DNA from: Ganoderma boninense
Taxonomy: Eukaryota > Basidiomycota > Agaricomycetes > Polyporales > Polyporaceae
Direction: 5' to 3'
Assembly: GCA_002900995.3 (NCBI GenBank)
Contig: PJEW03000014.1
Location: 426,504 to 490,503, forward strand
DNA: 64,000 bases
Part shown: positions 46,232 through 56,256 of the stretch, piece after piece
Numbering within the stretch: the first letter of the stretch is position 1
Layout: each line of letters begins with the position of its first letter
Translations under genes and position numbers: made by a program
Notes under the pieces: generated by a model
Databases searched by the model: none
Seen by the model: the letters and a program-made list of their open reading frames with translations, nothing else
Told to the model about the DNA's origin: nothing

Positions 46232-49200
46232 TTAGAGCCACACTGGACGCTGCGCGTGCCGGCTCTTGTAGTAATAGTCGATTTTCTGTACTGAGTTCCG
46301 CGTTTGTATATGAGGTAAATCACAGTGGTCAGCACTTTCATATACCGGTACAGTTAATTGGCAAGCAGCGACATAAGGACATAGTAGCAATGGTAGATAG
46401 TGGAGCTACTACTAAGTTTTTACATAGACGGTTTGTAGAGAAGAACCAGGTTACGATGAGGAAGTTGGCAAGGCCAATTCCTCTGTACAACATAGACGGT
46501 ACTGAGAACCGTGATGGGACGATCACGGAGGTCGCCGTGTTGGATATGGCAATTGGAGACCACCGAGAGAAGGTGGTGTTTGTGGTGACAGACATAGAAG
46601 AAGAGGATGTGATCATTGGCCTGGACTGGCTGTGCGAACACAACCCTGAAGTGGATTGGGAACGTGGCTCGCTGCGCCTATCGAGATGTCCAGAGGCATG
46701 TCCGGCTCATCGGAAGGCATCCAAACCTGTTGAGACCAAAGCGCGTGATACAGAGGTACGGCTTACGGCGCGCAATGGTTCTCGGCGGGTGCGGAAGACA
46801 AAGATGATGGGTAGGATATGCACGGCCGTAATGGTCGAGGAGGAGGAGGAAGATAGGCCTCCACCACCAGGTTTTCTGCCGGAATGGGATGGCACTGAGG
46901 AGTCTCTTCTCAACTCACTGGAAGATGGACGACAACTTCGAGGTACCCCTAAGATCTTCATGTCGGCGAGCTACACGTACTCTCAACAGCTCGCTGAACA
47001 AGAGTACCAGAAGAAGGAAGTCCGTCCTGTCGAAGAGATTGTACCTCCCCAGTACCACGAGTATCTGCGTGTGTTCTCGAAAGAGGCGTCCGAACGTCTA
47101 CCTGAGCACAGACCCTACGACCACGCTATAGAACTCGTACCAGATGCTAGGATGTTCCATTCCAAGGTGTACCCCCTGTCGCCCAGCAAGCAGGTTGAGC
47201 TTGACAAGTTCCTTAGTGAAGACTTGGCCAAAGGCTATATTCAAGAGTCGAAGTCACCGATGTTGTCGCCGTTCTTCTTTGTTAAAAAAGAAGGACGGCA
47301 GCCTATGTCCTGTACAGGACTACCAATGGTTGAACAACATCACCATTGAGAACCAATACCTACTGCCATTGGTGTCAGACTTGATGGATCGACTCAAGAG
47401 GGCCAAGTACTTTACAAAGCTTGACATCCGTTGGGGGTACAACAATGTGCAGATTAAGACCGGTGATGAATGGAAGGCTGCCTTTGTTACCAATCGCGGA
47501 CTGTTCGAACCGAACGTGATGTACTTCGGACTGGCTAACTTGCCCAGTACATTCTCTGCGCTCATGAACGACATCTTCAAGGACCTCATCATACTCGGCA
47601 AAATCACTATCTACCTCGACGACATCCTCATATTCACCAACGACATCGAGGAACACCGCACACTGGTGCGTGAGGTCCTGAAGCGTCTGGCGGAGCACGA
47701 CCTGTTCTGCAAGCCAGAGAAGTGCGAATTCGAACAGCCTAAGGTTGAGTACCTAGGTGTGCTCGTCTCGGAGAACTGTGTGGAGATGGACCCAGTGAAG
47801 GTCAGGGGTATCGCAGAATGGCCTGTCCCTCAGAACGCCTCAGACGTACGGAAGTTCCGCGGTTTCGTGAATTTCTACAGGCGGTTCATTAAGGACTTCA
47901 GTGCAGTATGCAAACCCCTTGACTGTCTCACGGGTAATGCTCCCTGGCAATGGGATGCCGAAGAGCAGTCAGCATTCGATGAGCTCAAACGTCGTTTCAC
48001 TGAAAGCCCTGTCTTGAGCATGTATGACCCAGACCGCAAAACCCGCATTGAAGTCGATGCATCCAGATATGCTACCGGTGCGGTTCTGTCTCAGGAGGGG
48101 GAGGACGGCAAATGGCACCCTGTGGCTTTCCACTCTGAGTCAATGAGCGATGCGGAACGCAACTATGAGATCTACGACAAGGAGATGCTTGCTATCATCC
48201 GTGCCCTGCAGGCCTGGCGCCACTACCTCGAGGGTCTTCCCAGTGTGTTCGAGATCCAGTCGGACCACAAGAACCTCGAGTACTGGAAGGCCGCACAAAA
48301 CCTCACACGCAGGCAGGCACGTTGGGCTCTCTATCTGTCGCGGTTCGACTTTGTCATTGCACACAAGCCAGGCACCTCCAACAGTAGGGCAGATGCGCTG
48401 TCGCGCAGGCCTGATCACCAGAAGGATGATGCCGATGACAACCTGAACCGAGTCATGTTGCAACCCGATCGCTTCCGAGTACTGGCAGCCAAGAGAGGGC
48501 ACATGTCAGTGGTACCAGAGAAGGCACTGCTCCGCCGCATTCGAGAATGTGGAGAGCGTGAGCAGGAGGTCGCAGAGGCACTCAGCAAGCTCGATAAGCT
48601 AGGGCCAGCACGTCTACAGAACGATTTGGTGGACTGGAACACGGAACAGGGCCTGCTGCTCTACCGCGGCCGAGTTTATGTCCCCAAAGACGATGCGCTC
48701 CGAGCAGAAATAGTGCGCATTCACCACGACCTCCCGCCCGCTGGACACCCTGGCCAGGCAAAAACGGTGGAGTTGGTCACACGGAACTACTGGTGGCCGG
48801 GCATGGCAAAGTTCATTAAGGATTACGTTGAGACCTGCGACACTTGTCGCCGTGGCAAGACTTCACATGCGAAGCCACACGGTCCCCTTCAACCCAACGA
48901 GATCCCGGATGGCCCAGGCCAAGTAGTTACCTGTGACTTCATCACTGGACTGCCAGAGGTGGACAGATACAACACGCTCCAGCTTATTGCTGATCGGCAT
49001 GGAAAGATGATTCACCTTATTCCATGCACTGAGGAGATCGACACGGAAGGGACGGCAGACAACTTCATTAGAGAATGGTTCCGTCTACATGGACTCCTGG
49101 GAAAGATCATCTCTGATCGGGGGCCCCAATTCTCTAGCAAGCTCTTCTGTGCAATCCTTAAAGGCCTCGACATAGAAAGTGCGCTGTCCACAGCCTACCA

Positions 49201-49999
49201 CCCACAGACAGATGGACAGTCAGAGCGATGGAACCAGGAGATAGAGGCGTACCTGCGGATGTACTGCTCAAGGCGCCGTGACGATTGGGTCAAGTGGCTG
49301 CCAATAGCAGAATACTGCTTCAACTTGCGCGTACATTCATCCACAGGGTACTTGCTGTTTTACCTCATGTACGGCTATGAACCTCAGTTCCACATTCCGA
49401 TACTATCTACCACAGTGCCTACGGCAGATGAACGAAGAGAGGAGCTGCGGCAGGCAAGGGAGGATGCGACCTCAGCCTTAACCCTGGCAGCAGAGCAGAT
49501 GAAGGAGTACTACAATCGCTATGTCTCCGCTGCTCCAGAGTTCAAGGAGGGTCAGAAGGTGTGGCTCGACACAAGGAATTTCCGTGTCCCAGGAGTCTCT
49601 CGGAAGCTGGTGGACCGGTACGCTGGCCCGTACCCTGTCAAGCGCAAGGTGGGCAACTTGGCTTATGAGCTCAAGCTCCCCAAAGACATGGGGCTCCACC
49701 CGGTGTTCCATGTGACACTCTTACACCCGCACAAAGAAAGCCAACTTCCTGGTCGGCATCCCCCTGAACCCGCAGCTCTTGAAGTGGAAGGAGAGGAAGA
49801 GTACGAAGTAGAGGAAGTGTTAGAGTCGCGTCAGTATGGGCGGTGGAAGAAACTGCAGTATCTTGTTCACTGGAAGGGCTGGGGCCCTGAACACGATAGC
49901 TGGGAAGACGTGTCAGATCTAGCAAATGCACCAAAAGTGCTGCAAAAGTTTCATTCGACACATCCTGATGCTCCTGGTCCCCTCAACAAGAAGACTTGA
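46213..49999 (+). pseudogene. pol: Chromovirus Pol, broken by a 1-nt insertion
   Basis: Frame 1 is open from 46213 (no ATG until 46390) to 47349, and frame 2 carries the rest to 49999. The protease has MVDSGATTKFLH (46390). RT begins near 47150 (YPLSPSKQVELDKFL) and has its catalytic YLDD at about 47615. RNase H has DASRYATGAVLSQ and IQSDHKNLEYW. Integrase has the HHCC region (GHPGQAKTVE, CDTCRRGK) and D-D-E residues in VTCDFITGLP, IISDRGPQFSS and TDGQSERWNQEIEAYL. The C-terminal chromodomain (EVEEVLESRQYG, YLVHWKGWGPEHDSWE) targets integration to chromatin. The break is a run of six A at 47284-47289 where five would keep the frame. Everything downstream is open, so the lesion is recent or a sequencing error. 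Confidence 0.9.
46222..46266 (+). promoter_or_regulatory. Candidate -1 ribosomal frameshift signal, gag to pol
   Basis: The heptamer GGGTTTC (46222-46228) is in the correct phase (G GGT TTC) and immediately precedes the gag TGA. The pol frame is -1 and open from 46213, a 19-nt overlap. After a 5-nt spacer, AGAGCC (46234-46239) can pair with GGCTCT (46261-46266) over a 21-nt GC-rich loop. Slippery site, spacing and downstream stem together match the standard -1 programmed frameshift architecture. The L-A virus uses the related GGGTTTA. Confidence 0.65.
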
Positions 50000-50018
50000 T
50001 TGTAAGGACACGATCCTT

Positions 50019-50031
50019 AGGAGGGGGGTAT
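50019..50031 (+). promoter_or_regulatory. Polypurine tract
   Basis: AGGAGGGGGGTAT lies directly upstream of the 3' LTR, in the position of the plus-strand primer of LTR retrotransposons. Confidence 0.8.
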
Positions 50032-50491
50032 TGTCATGAACGGCACGCTCGGCGCCTACCCCAGCATCTCTCTTTCCCTTTTTGGACTGTTTGCCTCCCG
50101 CGTCGTCCTCATTGTCCTCCGTTGTTTAGCAAACCCGTCCCTTGTTCTCGCAGTACAATAACTCCTGTTACCCATTGTTCCTGTCGTTATTGTACTACAT
50201 ACCATTGTTCTTCCACTGGTTCCCGTGTCTATAGTTACCTATTGTCCCCGGTTCCCATTGTCCGTTACATGTATATAAGGCCTGTACTTTGCTACCTGGA
50301 GACCTCAGTTTTGACCTCTTGTCTCCAGGTAAGCCTTGCTGTATTCTTGCTCGTTAGTTACTCGCTCAATACATCTTGTCTCCAGCCTGACTGTCGAGCC
50401 CCACTTCACTCTCGCTGCACAAGTGCTCGTTGACGCCCCTGCTTGTCTCGTAAGCCTCCTCCCTGATCTTACTCGACAGCCAGTCGTAACA
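50032..50491 (+). repeat. 3' LTR of chromovirus
   Basis: 460 bp, colinear with 43942-44401. It differs from the 5' LTR at 19 positions, 18 of them transitions. The last base abuts the inverted end of a MITE. Confidence 0.92.
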
Positions 50492-50736
50492 ATTGTAGGT
50501 GTGTTCTGTTCGCATTTTCAAGGCAAACAAAATGTATATACTCAGTTACTACATAGTGGCCCCTACCCCAACCCATAGTGCTCCCTTATGGTCAACCTAG
50601 GGGGCACTGTTTGGTGAATATCTCTTCTGTTTCTTAACCGTTTTGGGTGCATGAGGGCTTGTTAGGTGCGTATTAAAAATACGCACCTAACAAGCCCTCA
50701 TGTGCCTTGAAAATGCAAACAGAACGCACCTACAAT
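50492..50736. mobile_element. MITE with 34-bp TIRs and perfect internal hairpin
   Basis: This 245-bp non-coding element has ends ATTGTAGGTGTGTTCTGTT and, inverted, ATTGTAGGTGCGTTCTGTT; the TIRs match at 32 of 34 positions and continue into GCATTTTCAAGGCA. At 50650-50702 two exact 25-nt arms (CATGAGGGCTTGTTAGGTGC and five more bases, with its complement) enclose a 3-nt loop. The left border is flush with the chromovirus LTR. The right neighbour is GAAGGGAAAT. The superfamily is not determined. Confidence 0.7.
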
Positions 50737-51177
50737 GAAGGGAAATGGCCCAGGAATGGCCTAACAGCAAGGAGAACAAGGCCCCCTTACCTCTCAGACA
50801 CTAAACACTTGCCTAATTGGGCCAGGGAAGCCCAGAGGTTGATATTTGATGGGAGGAGGCATCTTGGAAGGCAGGATTGATGGGAGAAGCAAGGGGGCAC
50901 AGCCATAGTAGGCCCCAGGGGCCAGAATTGATGGCAGGAACAGCAGGGTACAGCCACAGCAGGCCCGGGAGGCAAGGATTGATGGGAGGAGCAAAAAGGT
51001 ACCAGCCACAGCAGGCCCAGGAGGGCTTAGATAAGCATGGGGGCTCTCCCTGGAGGCCCCAGAGGAGGCCTTGCCTAATTGGGTAGAACCTGGCATAAGC
51101 CCCGGGGGCTTATGATACATCATGCATTTAACCATAATATGATGTAAAACACTCCTGGGATATAACCGTAATATGAT
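50737..51177. repeat. 51-bp minisatellite and flanks
   Basis: Three 51-bp units from about 50870 to 51022 share (G)ATTGATGG, CAGCCA(C/T)AG and AGGCCC words. Starts of ATTGATGG fall at 50876, 50927 (variant) and 50978. A further degenerate unit precedes them. TTGCCTAATTGGG occurs on both sides (about 50811 and 51072). Non-coding. Confidence 0.6.
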
Positions 51178-51339
51178 GTATCAATACCACAACAGCAGCT
51201 GCTTCCACGACGATGTTACCTTCATATTGTGTGACAAGATCCCAGCAAATGCGGCGGTATACGTCGACGATGTGATGACAAAAGGATCAGCCTCTGACTA
51301 TTGTCTCTCCAACGGATTGTTTGAAACTATACCCGAAAA
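51178..51339 (+). pseudogene. Gypsy reverse transcriptase fragment
   Basis: The plus-strand frame reads FHDDVTFILCDKIPANAAVY, then VDDVMTKGSASDYCLSNGLF, then ETIPEN. This order matches the RT-connection segment of a second basidiomycete Ty3/gypsy lineage, distinct from the chromovirus here. It stops at the left end of the hAT element, so it is a truncated remnant. Confidence 0.6.
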
Positions 51340-51726
51340 TAGGGAATAGCGGGGGGTAACCCCTGGGTGTCTCGGTTGACACCCCCTACCCTTACCCTCC
51401 ATACCCCTACCCTTGTACCCCCGGGTATATGGGGGTAAGGGTGTATTGAGCTGGGGGTAGAGGGTTTGGAGGGTCAAGGGTATTTAGACGGATACCCGCA
51501 GGTTCATGCACAATATATTGTGATATACAATTAACTAACATATACTTGAGAGTCGGAAACATGGTGTGATGTCGGATACGCAATAGAACTGAGTGACCAA
51601 TGTGACACGAACACGGAACACGGCCCCAGCATGGATGCAAAGAGTGACTTTAAGAGTCTACTAATGAGTACACACTAAGTCTACGTCTTGACGGTCTTGT
51701 GACTACTCCCTTGCGTGGATCCTATC

Positions 51727-54700
51727 CTAGCCCCACTCCAACTCAATGTCCTTGTCCCCGTCAATGTCTTTGAGCTCTGAAACCTTGCGTGCGTCTTCCG
51801 CCTTGATGAGCTCAAGCAGGCTCCATGCTCCGACACACAAAATAGCGCGTGTCGTCTGTGCACTGAGGTGGTTGCGAACGTGCGAGAGGATAAGACGTCC
51901 ATGGCTGAAGAGCCGCTCAACATCGACTGAGGTTGCTGAAGGACAAAAGAATCAGTTGTGCTCGTGCAGCGTACAAGCGAGGATACACTAGCAGTGGTAA
52001 ACAATAGGGACTCACCGGGGATAATCAAATAATCGAGCACCATTCGTGAGAGGTTGGGATAGATGTTGCGCCGGTCTTTCCACCAGTGGATCACGTCGCT
52101 GATCTTGTCGACGGGGGCATGAAGGTAGTGTTGCAGCTCGTTGCCTATGTCGTCCTCAAGTGCCGCACCATCTCGCTCATCGAGGACATCAAAAAGGTCG
52201 CGATGCTGTAAGATAGCGGCCTGCCTTGAGCGTGCACTTGTTGCGTGCGGAAAGATAAGACATGCGTTACTCACGTCAGACTCTTCGTCTGAAGACACCT
52301 CGTCCTCCCAGGCTCCCTCGTCGTCCGTGTGCTCGGGCAAATCATCGCCATCAAGAGGGGTGCTCTTGCGGGAGCCGTCGCCCACAGCCTCCGACCCATC
52401 AAACCAACCAGCGTAATGGTTGGCGTACTCGGCTTCAACAAGTGTGCGTGCCGTGCGTTGCCATTTCGCCAGCCACTTGAGCTTCTTGAAGTACTCGAGC
52501 TTGTATCTCTGATGAAGGACTGCGAAGAGCGTTAATGACAAAGCGCGGACTTCCTAGTAGTGAACGGCACACTTACTCATGGCAATGTGGTACGTATCCG
52601 ACGCATCGGTCAAGGAATAATATTTGTTGAGTATCTTCTTTGCCAGCGTACAGGCCACCTTGATCGCGTCCTCGTAGTGGTCACCGTGGGTCGCCTCGGT
52701 CAGTTTCTCCTCGACGTGGTCCATGACCGGGATGACACGGGCAAGGTTGGGCGTGCCCACGCAAGAGAACGATAACATCACACTCTTGAAGACCTGGGGG
52801 CAGTGCAGCGAGGCAGGAAATGGAAGGAGGAGTGGGGAACAGAGGTGGGGTGTCTAGGACGGAGAGAGCGGTGTGAGGGATGGGCGTGTGTGAGCAGTGT
52901 AGCCAGTGTTACCAGAGTCGCGAAGGGCCAGGGGCCCGGTGCCCAGGACAGAGAGACTGGCGTGATGAGAGTCACGGATAAGGCTGAACATAGGTCTGAG
53001 TTTTGCGCAGTTCAACCTGGCTTGAACCTGGATATTCACCCATAGGTTGTGATCTAGAGGTTTAACTACGTTGTAAGTACTTGTACTACGAATCAGCCCC
53101 AAATCTGAATCAAGCATCTGCAAAGAGGTGACCTAGATCTGTAAGTTTGGGTATGGGTCACTTGCAGGTTGACTCACACTTTAACAGCCAAAGATGGCAT
53201 AAATTGAAGGTTGTAGATCATGAATTGTCCTTGTATAGCTTAATACTGCATATATGAGCATATTTCTAGCATGAAAAACACTAGTAACACTCAATACCAA
53301 GTCAAAATCTTCAACAGTAGCTGAAATAATACTATATTTGGTATTCAAATCAAATCAATGATTTGGCCTGTAACTTATAGGTTTGCCACCTGTGGGTTGT
53401 AGGTGAAAAGTTGATTGGATTTGTGCAGATCCCAATCAAGCTTCTGAAAGTGGCCAAACTCACAGGTTCAGATCCCAATCAACCATAGGTTGACCTATGT
53501 TCAGCCTTAGTCACGGATGCAAGCACCCAGCAGTGTGAGCCAGAGTCACAAGGTGGGCACCAGTGCGAAGTGGGTGGCAGAACAAGGTTTGTCAGTAAGG
53601 TTTATGGTTAAAGTTCGTGTGCCACACAAACCTTAAGAACTTGCTGCAGCTGCCGCAGCCCCTTCCAAGCCTCTCTACTCAACTTGTAGGCTCTGAGCCC
53701 ATGGACTGGCCTCATCGTCATCTCGTCGACCACCTCCCAATACCTGATAGAATTCAGCATATCAAATGTAGAATTCCACCTCGTCCAGACATCTCGGGGA
53801 AGCAGGCGGACCGCAAGCCCCTTCTCCTCGCACACCGCCTTCCAAGCCGGCAGGAGACGGGTGCTGGAGTTGATGATTTTGAACACGAGCGTCCGGATCT
53901 GTATCAAAACGTGGTGAGTAATGTTTCATATGTACACGGCGAGACAGTTAGGAGTACGCAGGGAACTGACCTTCGTGAGTGCTAGCTTCATTGGCCGGAC
54001 GTTCTCCTTGAAAGCATTTCGCTCCTCCTCCGTCAAGTCCTCCAAGGGATCGACCTCATCGTCCCCATCGTCCCCATCTTCCCCGTCCTCCTCATCCTCT
54101 TCGTTGTTATCCGCAGACTGGGCTCGCTTGTGCAAATCGCGCTTCTTCTCATGCTCCTTCTCGAACTCCTCCAAGTCAGCGGCCAAGTCAGCCAACTCTT
54201 TTTCCACCTTGTCGACCTCTGCACGGTCCTTGTCTGGTCGCGCATCAAACTCCCTCACCAGCGCCTTCACAACCAGGCTCAAGACATGGAGGAAACAACG
54301 CACGCGCGAGCGTTTTCCGTCAAACTCCGGGAGGAGCTCGACGAGGTGCACGACCATCGCGTCATTGTTTGTAGCATTGTCACATGTCATGCAAGGTCCC
54401 TGGATTTCATCTTGGTGAGTACAGAGTTTAATGCGTGGTCTTTTGACGAACCTTGTCGCTAATACCAAATTCTTCCAGGATCTCGGCGAATGCTTCCGCG
54501 AGATGCACTCCAGTGTGCGACTTGGGGAGCTCGACGACGTCGAGCACCAGTGAGAGTGGCTGCATCTTGTGCTCAAGATGAACGCACAGCGCGATGAAAG
54601 ACCGATGATTCGGCAAGGTCCACGCATCCATCGTAAAGGCGAGCTTGCCCTCATAATCCTATTGGTGAGTGTGATTCATCAGCTAGCCTGCGTGTCAATC

Positions 54701-55740
54701 ACTGACTGCGCGCGCACCTGTAGGATCCGTGCGATTCAGTTACGAGTCCGGGCGAACACCACCTTAACATCACGCGAGACGGTCGAGGGCGACGGGACAT
54801 AGTGGCCCATGCGCCTGTCTTCATCAAGACAAGGAACCCGCGATCTTTGACGATCTGGAACGGCCATGCATTCTCGCACACCCACTTGACGATTTCCGTT
54901 CATGTTTCAATCTTTGTGTGATTCCTATGCATGTACGTGACATGACCCCCCTTCTTGCGTTCGAAGTGAGCGGTAAGTGGAGCGTCCCGGAAGATCTTGT
55001 CGTACAGCTGCTCGCGCGCGTCCTCTGCATTGCCAAGCACCTGCGCGATCGTCAGCGCTGTCTTACCCCAGCACGCCTCGACATGGTGCCGCAGATTTGA
55101 CGTGGAGGTAGCATCTTGCTTATCGAGGTACCACCGGACGCCACTCCTCGCCTTGCAGTTTTCCTTTGCACACTTGAACACGTGGCTCGGACGGCCATCT
55201 TTGAACTCGATCTTGGGGCGCGCCTCGAAAAAGGCGTAAATTGGTGCGTCCCACCCACACATCAACTCATCTAGTACGATGCTAACGTGTTGATTCCCAG
55301 ACATTATCATCAAAAGCCCTATGCGCACCTAGTTCAGCTTCGGTACCCAATCCCTTGTCCTTCGACTTTTCCTTGCCCTTCCCCTTGCCCTTCTCCTGCT
55401 CAGTGCCGCTGCTTTCCGGATCTTCTTCGGCTTCTTCGCCACTCTGCTCGTCGAGCACCTCTGCATCAGTCAAGATCTCCAGCCCATCGTCATCTAGATC
55501 AGGAGAAGCGTGCGAGCTCGAGCGTGTCCCTGCCTTTGACTTTGTCGCATGCTCGGAGCCTTTGGCGTGCCCCTTCTTCTGACGGACAGGCCGGGCCTTC
55601 AACTTCGAGGGCGCCAGCCTTGGCTCAGGGCTCGGTTTTGCATCCTTCGACTTCTTCGTGGCACCTTTCGAGCTCGATCTGGATGGAGCTCACTTGCGCG
55701 CCTTTTTGGCAGGGGGAGACCTCGCCGCGGTAGCTGTTCC
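51727..55740 (-). CDS. hAT-family transposase with BED-type zinc finger
   Basis: Minus-strand exons in order begin with an acidic, Lys-rich N-terminus (about 55282-55600; an in-frame TGA just upstream makes the start uncertain). Next comes a BED-like zinc finger (VFKCAKENC, LRHHVEACWG; about 55060-55230). The catalytic core gives MDAWTLPNHRSFIALCVHLE, MTCDNATNNDAM, VRCFLHVLSLVVKALV and LPRDVWTRWNSTFDML. Then come VFKSVMLSFSCVGTPNLARV and YKLEYFKKLKWLAKW, and the hATC dimerisation domain (IYPNLSRMVLDYL, TSVDVERLFSHGRLILSH). The stop is at 51727. Introns checked are 52794-53631 (phase 0, carrying a MITE) and the GTGAGT intron before TSVDVERLF. Apart from the N-terminus, no lesion was seen. Confidence 0.8.
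52979..53509 (+). mobile_element. hAT-type MITE, copy 3, inside transposase intron (531 bp)
   Basis: The element has inverted ends TAAGGCTGAACATAGGTC and its complement, and perfect 8-bp flanking duplications GTCACGGA (52971-52978, 53510-53517). It is colinear with copy 2 at 13546 over its whole length. It lies inside intron 52794-53631 of the hAT transposase, which would be about 299 nt without it. Confidence 0.92.
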
Positions 55741-56256
55741 AGCTCGCTTTCACATGGGTTAGATGGATAGAAAGGCCAGCGAGAGAATCTGATAGGGCTC
55801 GCGATGGGGAAAAGTGAAATGTTTGGTCTATCTGCTTCGAAGTCATCCCACACGCATTGTACTAGTCACCCGTCTATGTTGCTTATCCAAAAACTGTACA
55901 GAATCTAGTTTCTTGCACTCCAAAAACAGTATCAATTCCATGTTTAGTAAATACTTTAAAGCCCGACTGCACATGAGGCAAAACAACTCCAGAACGGAGG
56001 CGGGATTGGACTTGCATCGATGGGCGGACTTGAAACGGGCGCTATGTGGTCAGTACAGGCACCTCACGTGCCTCTTCTCGCTCGGTGGCTGTGAGGAGGC
56101 AGGCACTTCATAGGCACTTTTCTGGCCCAGTGGCTGTGATGCTTGGATGGCGGGTCACTTGGGGGGTACGGGGGTTGGCAAGGGTATATTCTGGCCACCT
56201 TCTACCCCTACCCCCTTACACCCTTACCCCTAACCCCCCAAAACCCCATACCCCCG

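Larger units (their letters stand above)
43942..50491 (+). mobile_element. Ty3/gypsy chromovirus, nearly complete
   Basis: The 6.55 kb LTR retrotransposon has 460-bp LTRs (TGT...ACA), gag, a -1 frame pol (protease, RT, RNase H, integrase) and a C-terminal chromodomain, a polypurine tract and a self-priming type PBS. The domain order PR-RT-RH-INT-CHD is that of chromoviruses (Tf1/sushi-like). LTR identity is about 96% (19 differences), so the insertion is not very recent. A 1-nt insertion in RT breaks pol. No matching target duplication is visible: the left flank is ACAAT and the right flank ATTGT. Confidence 0.92.
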
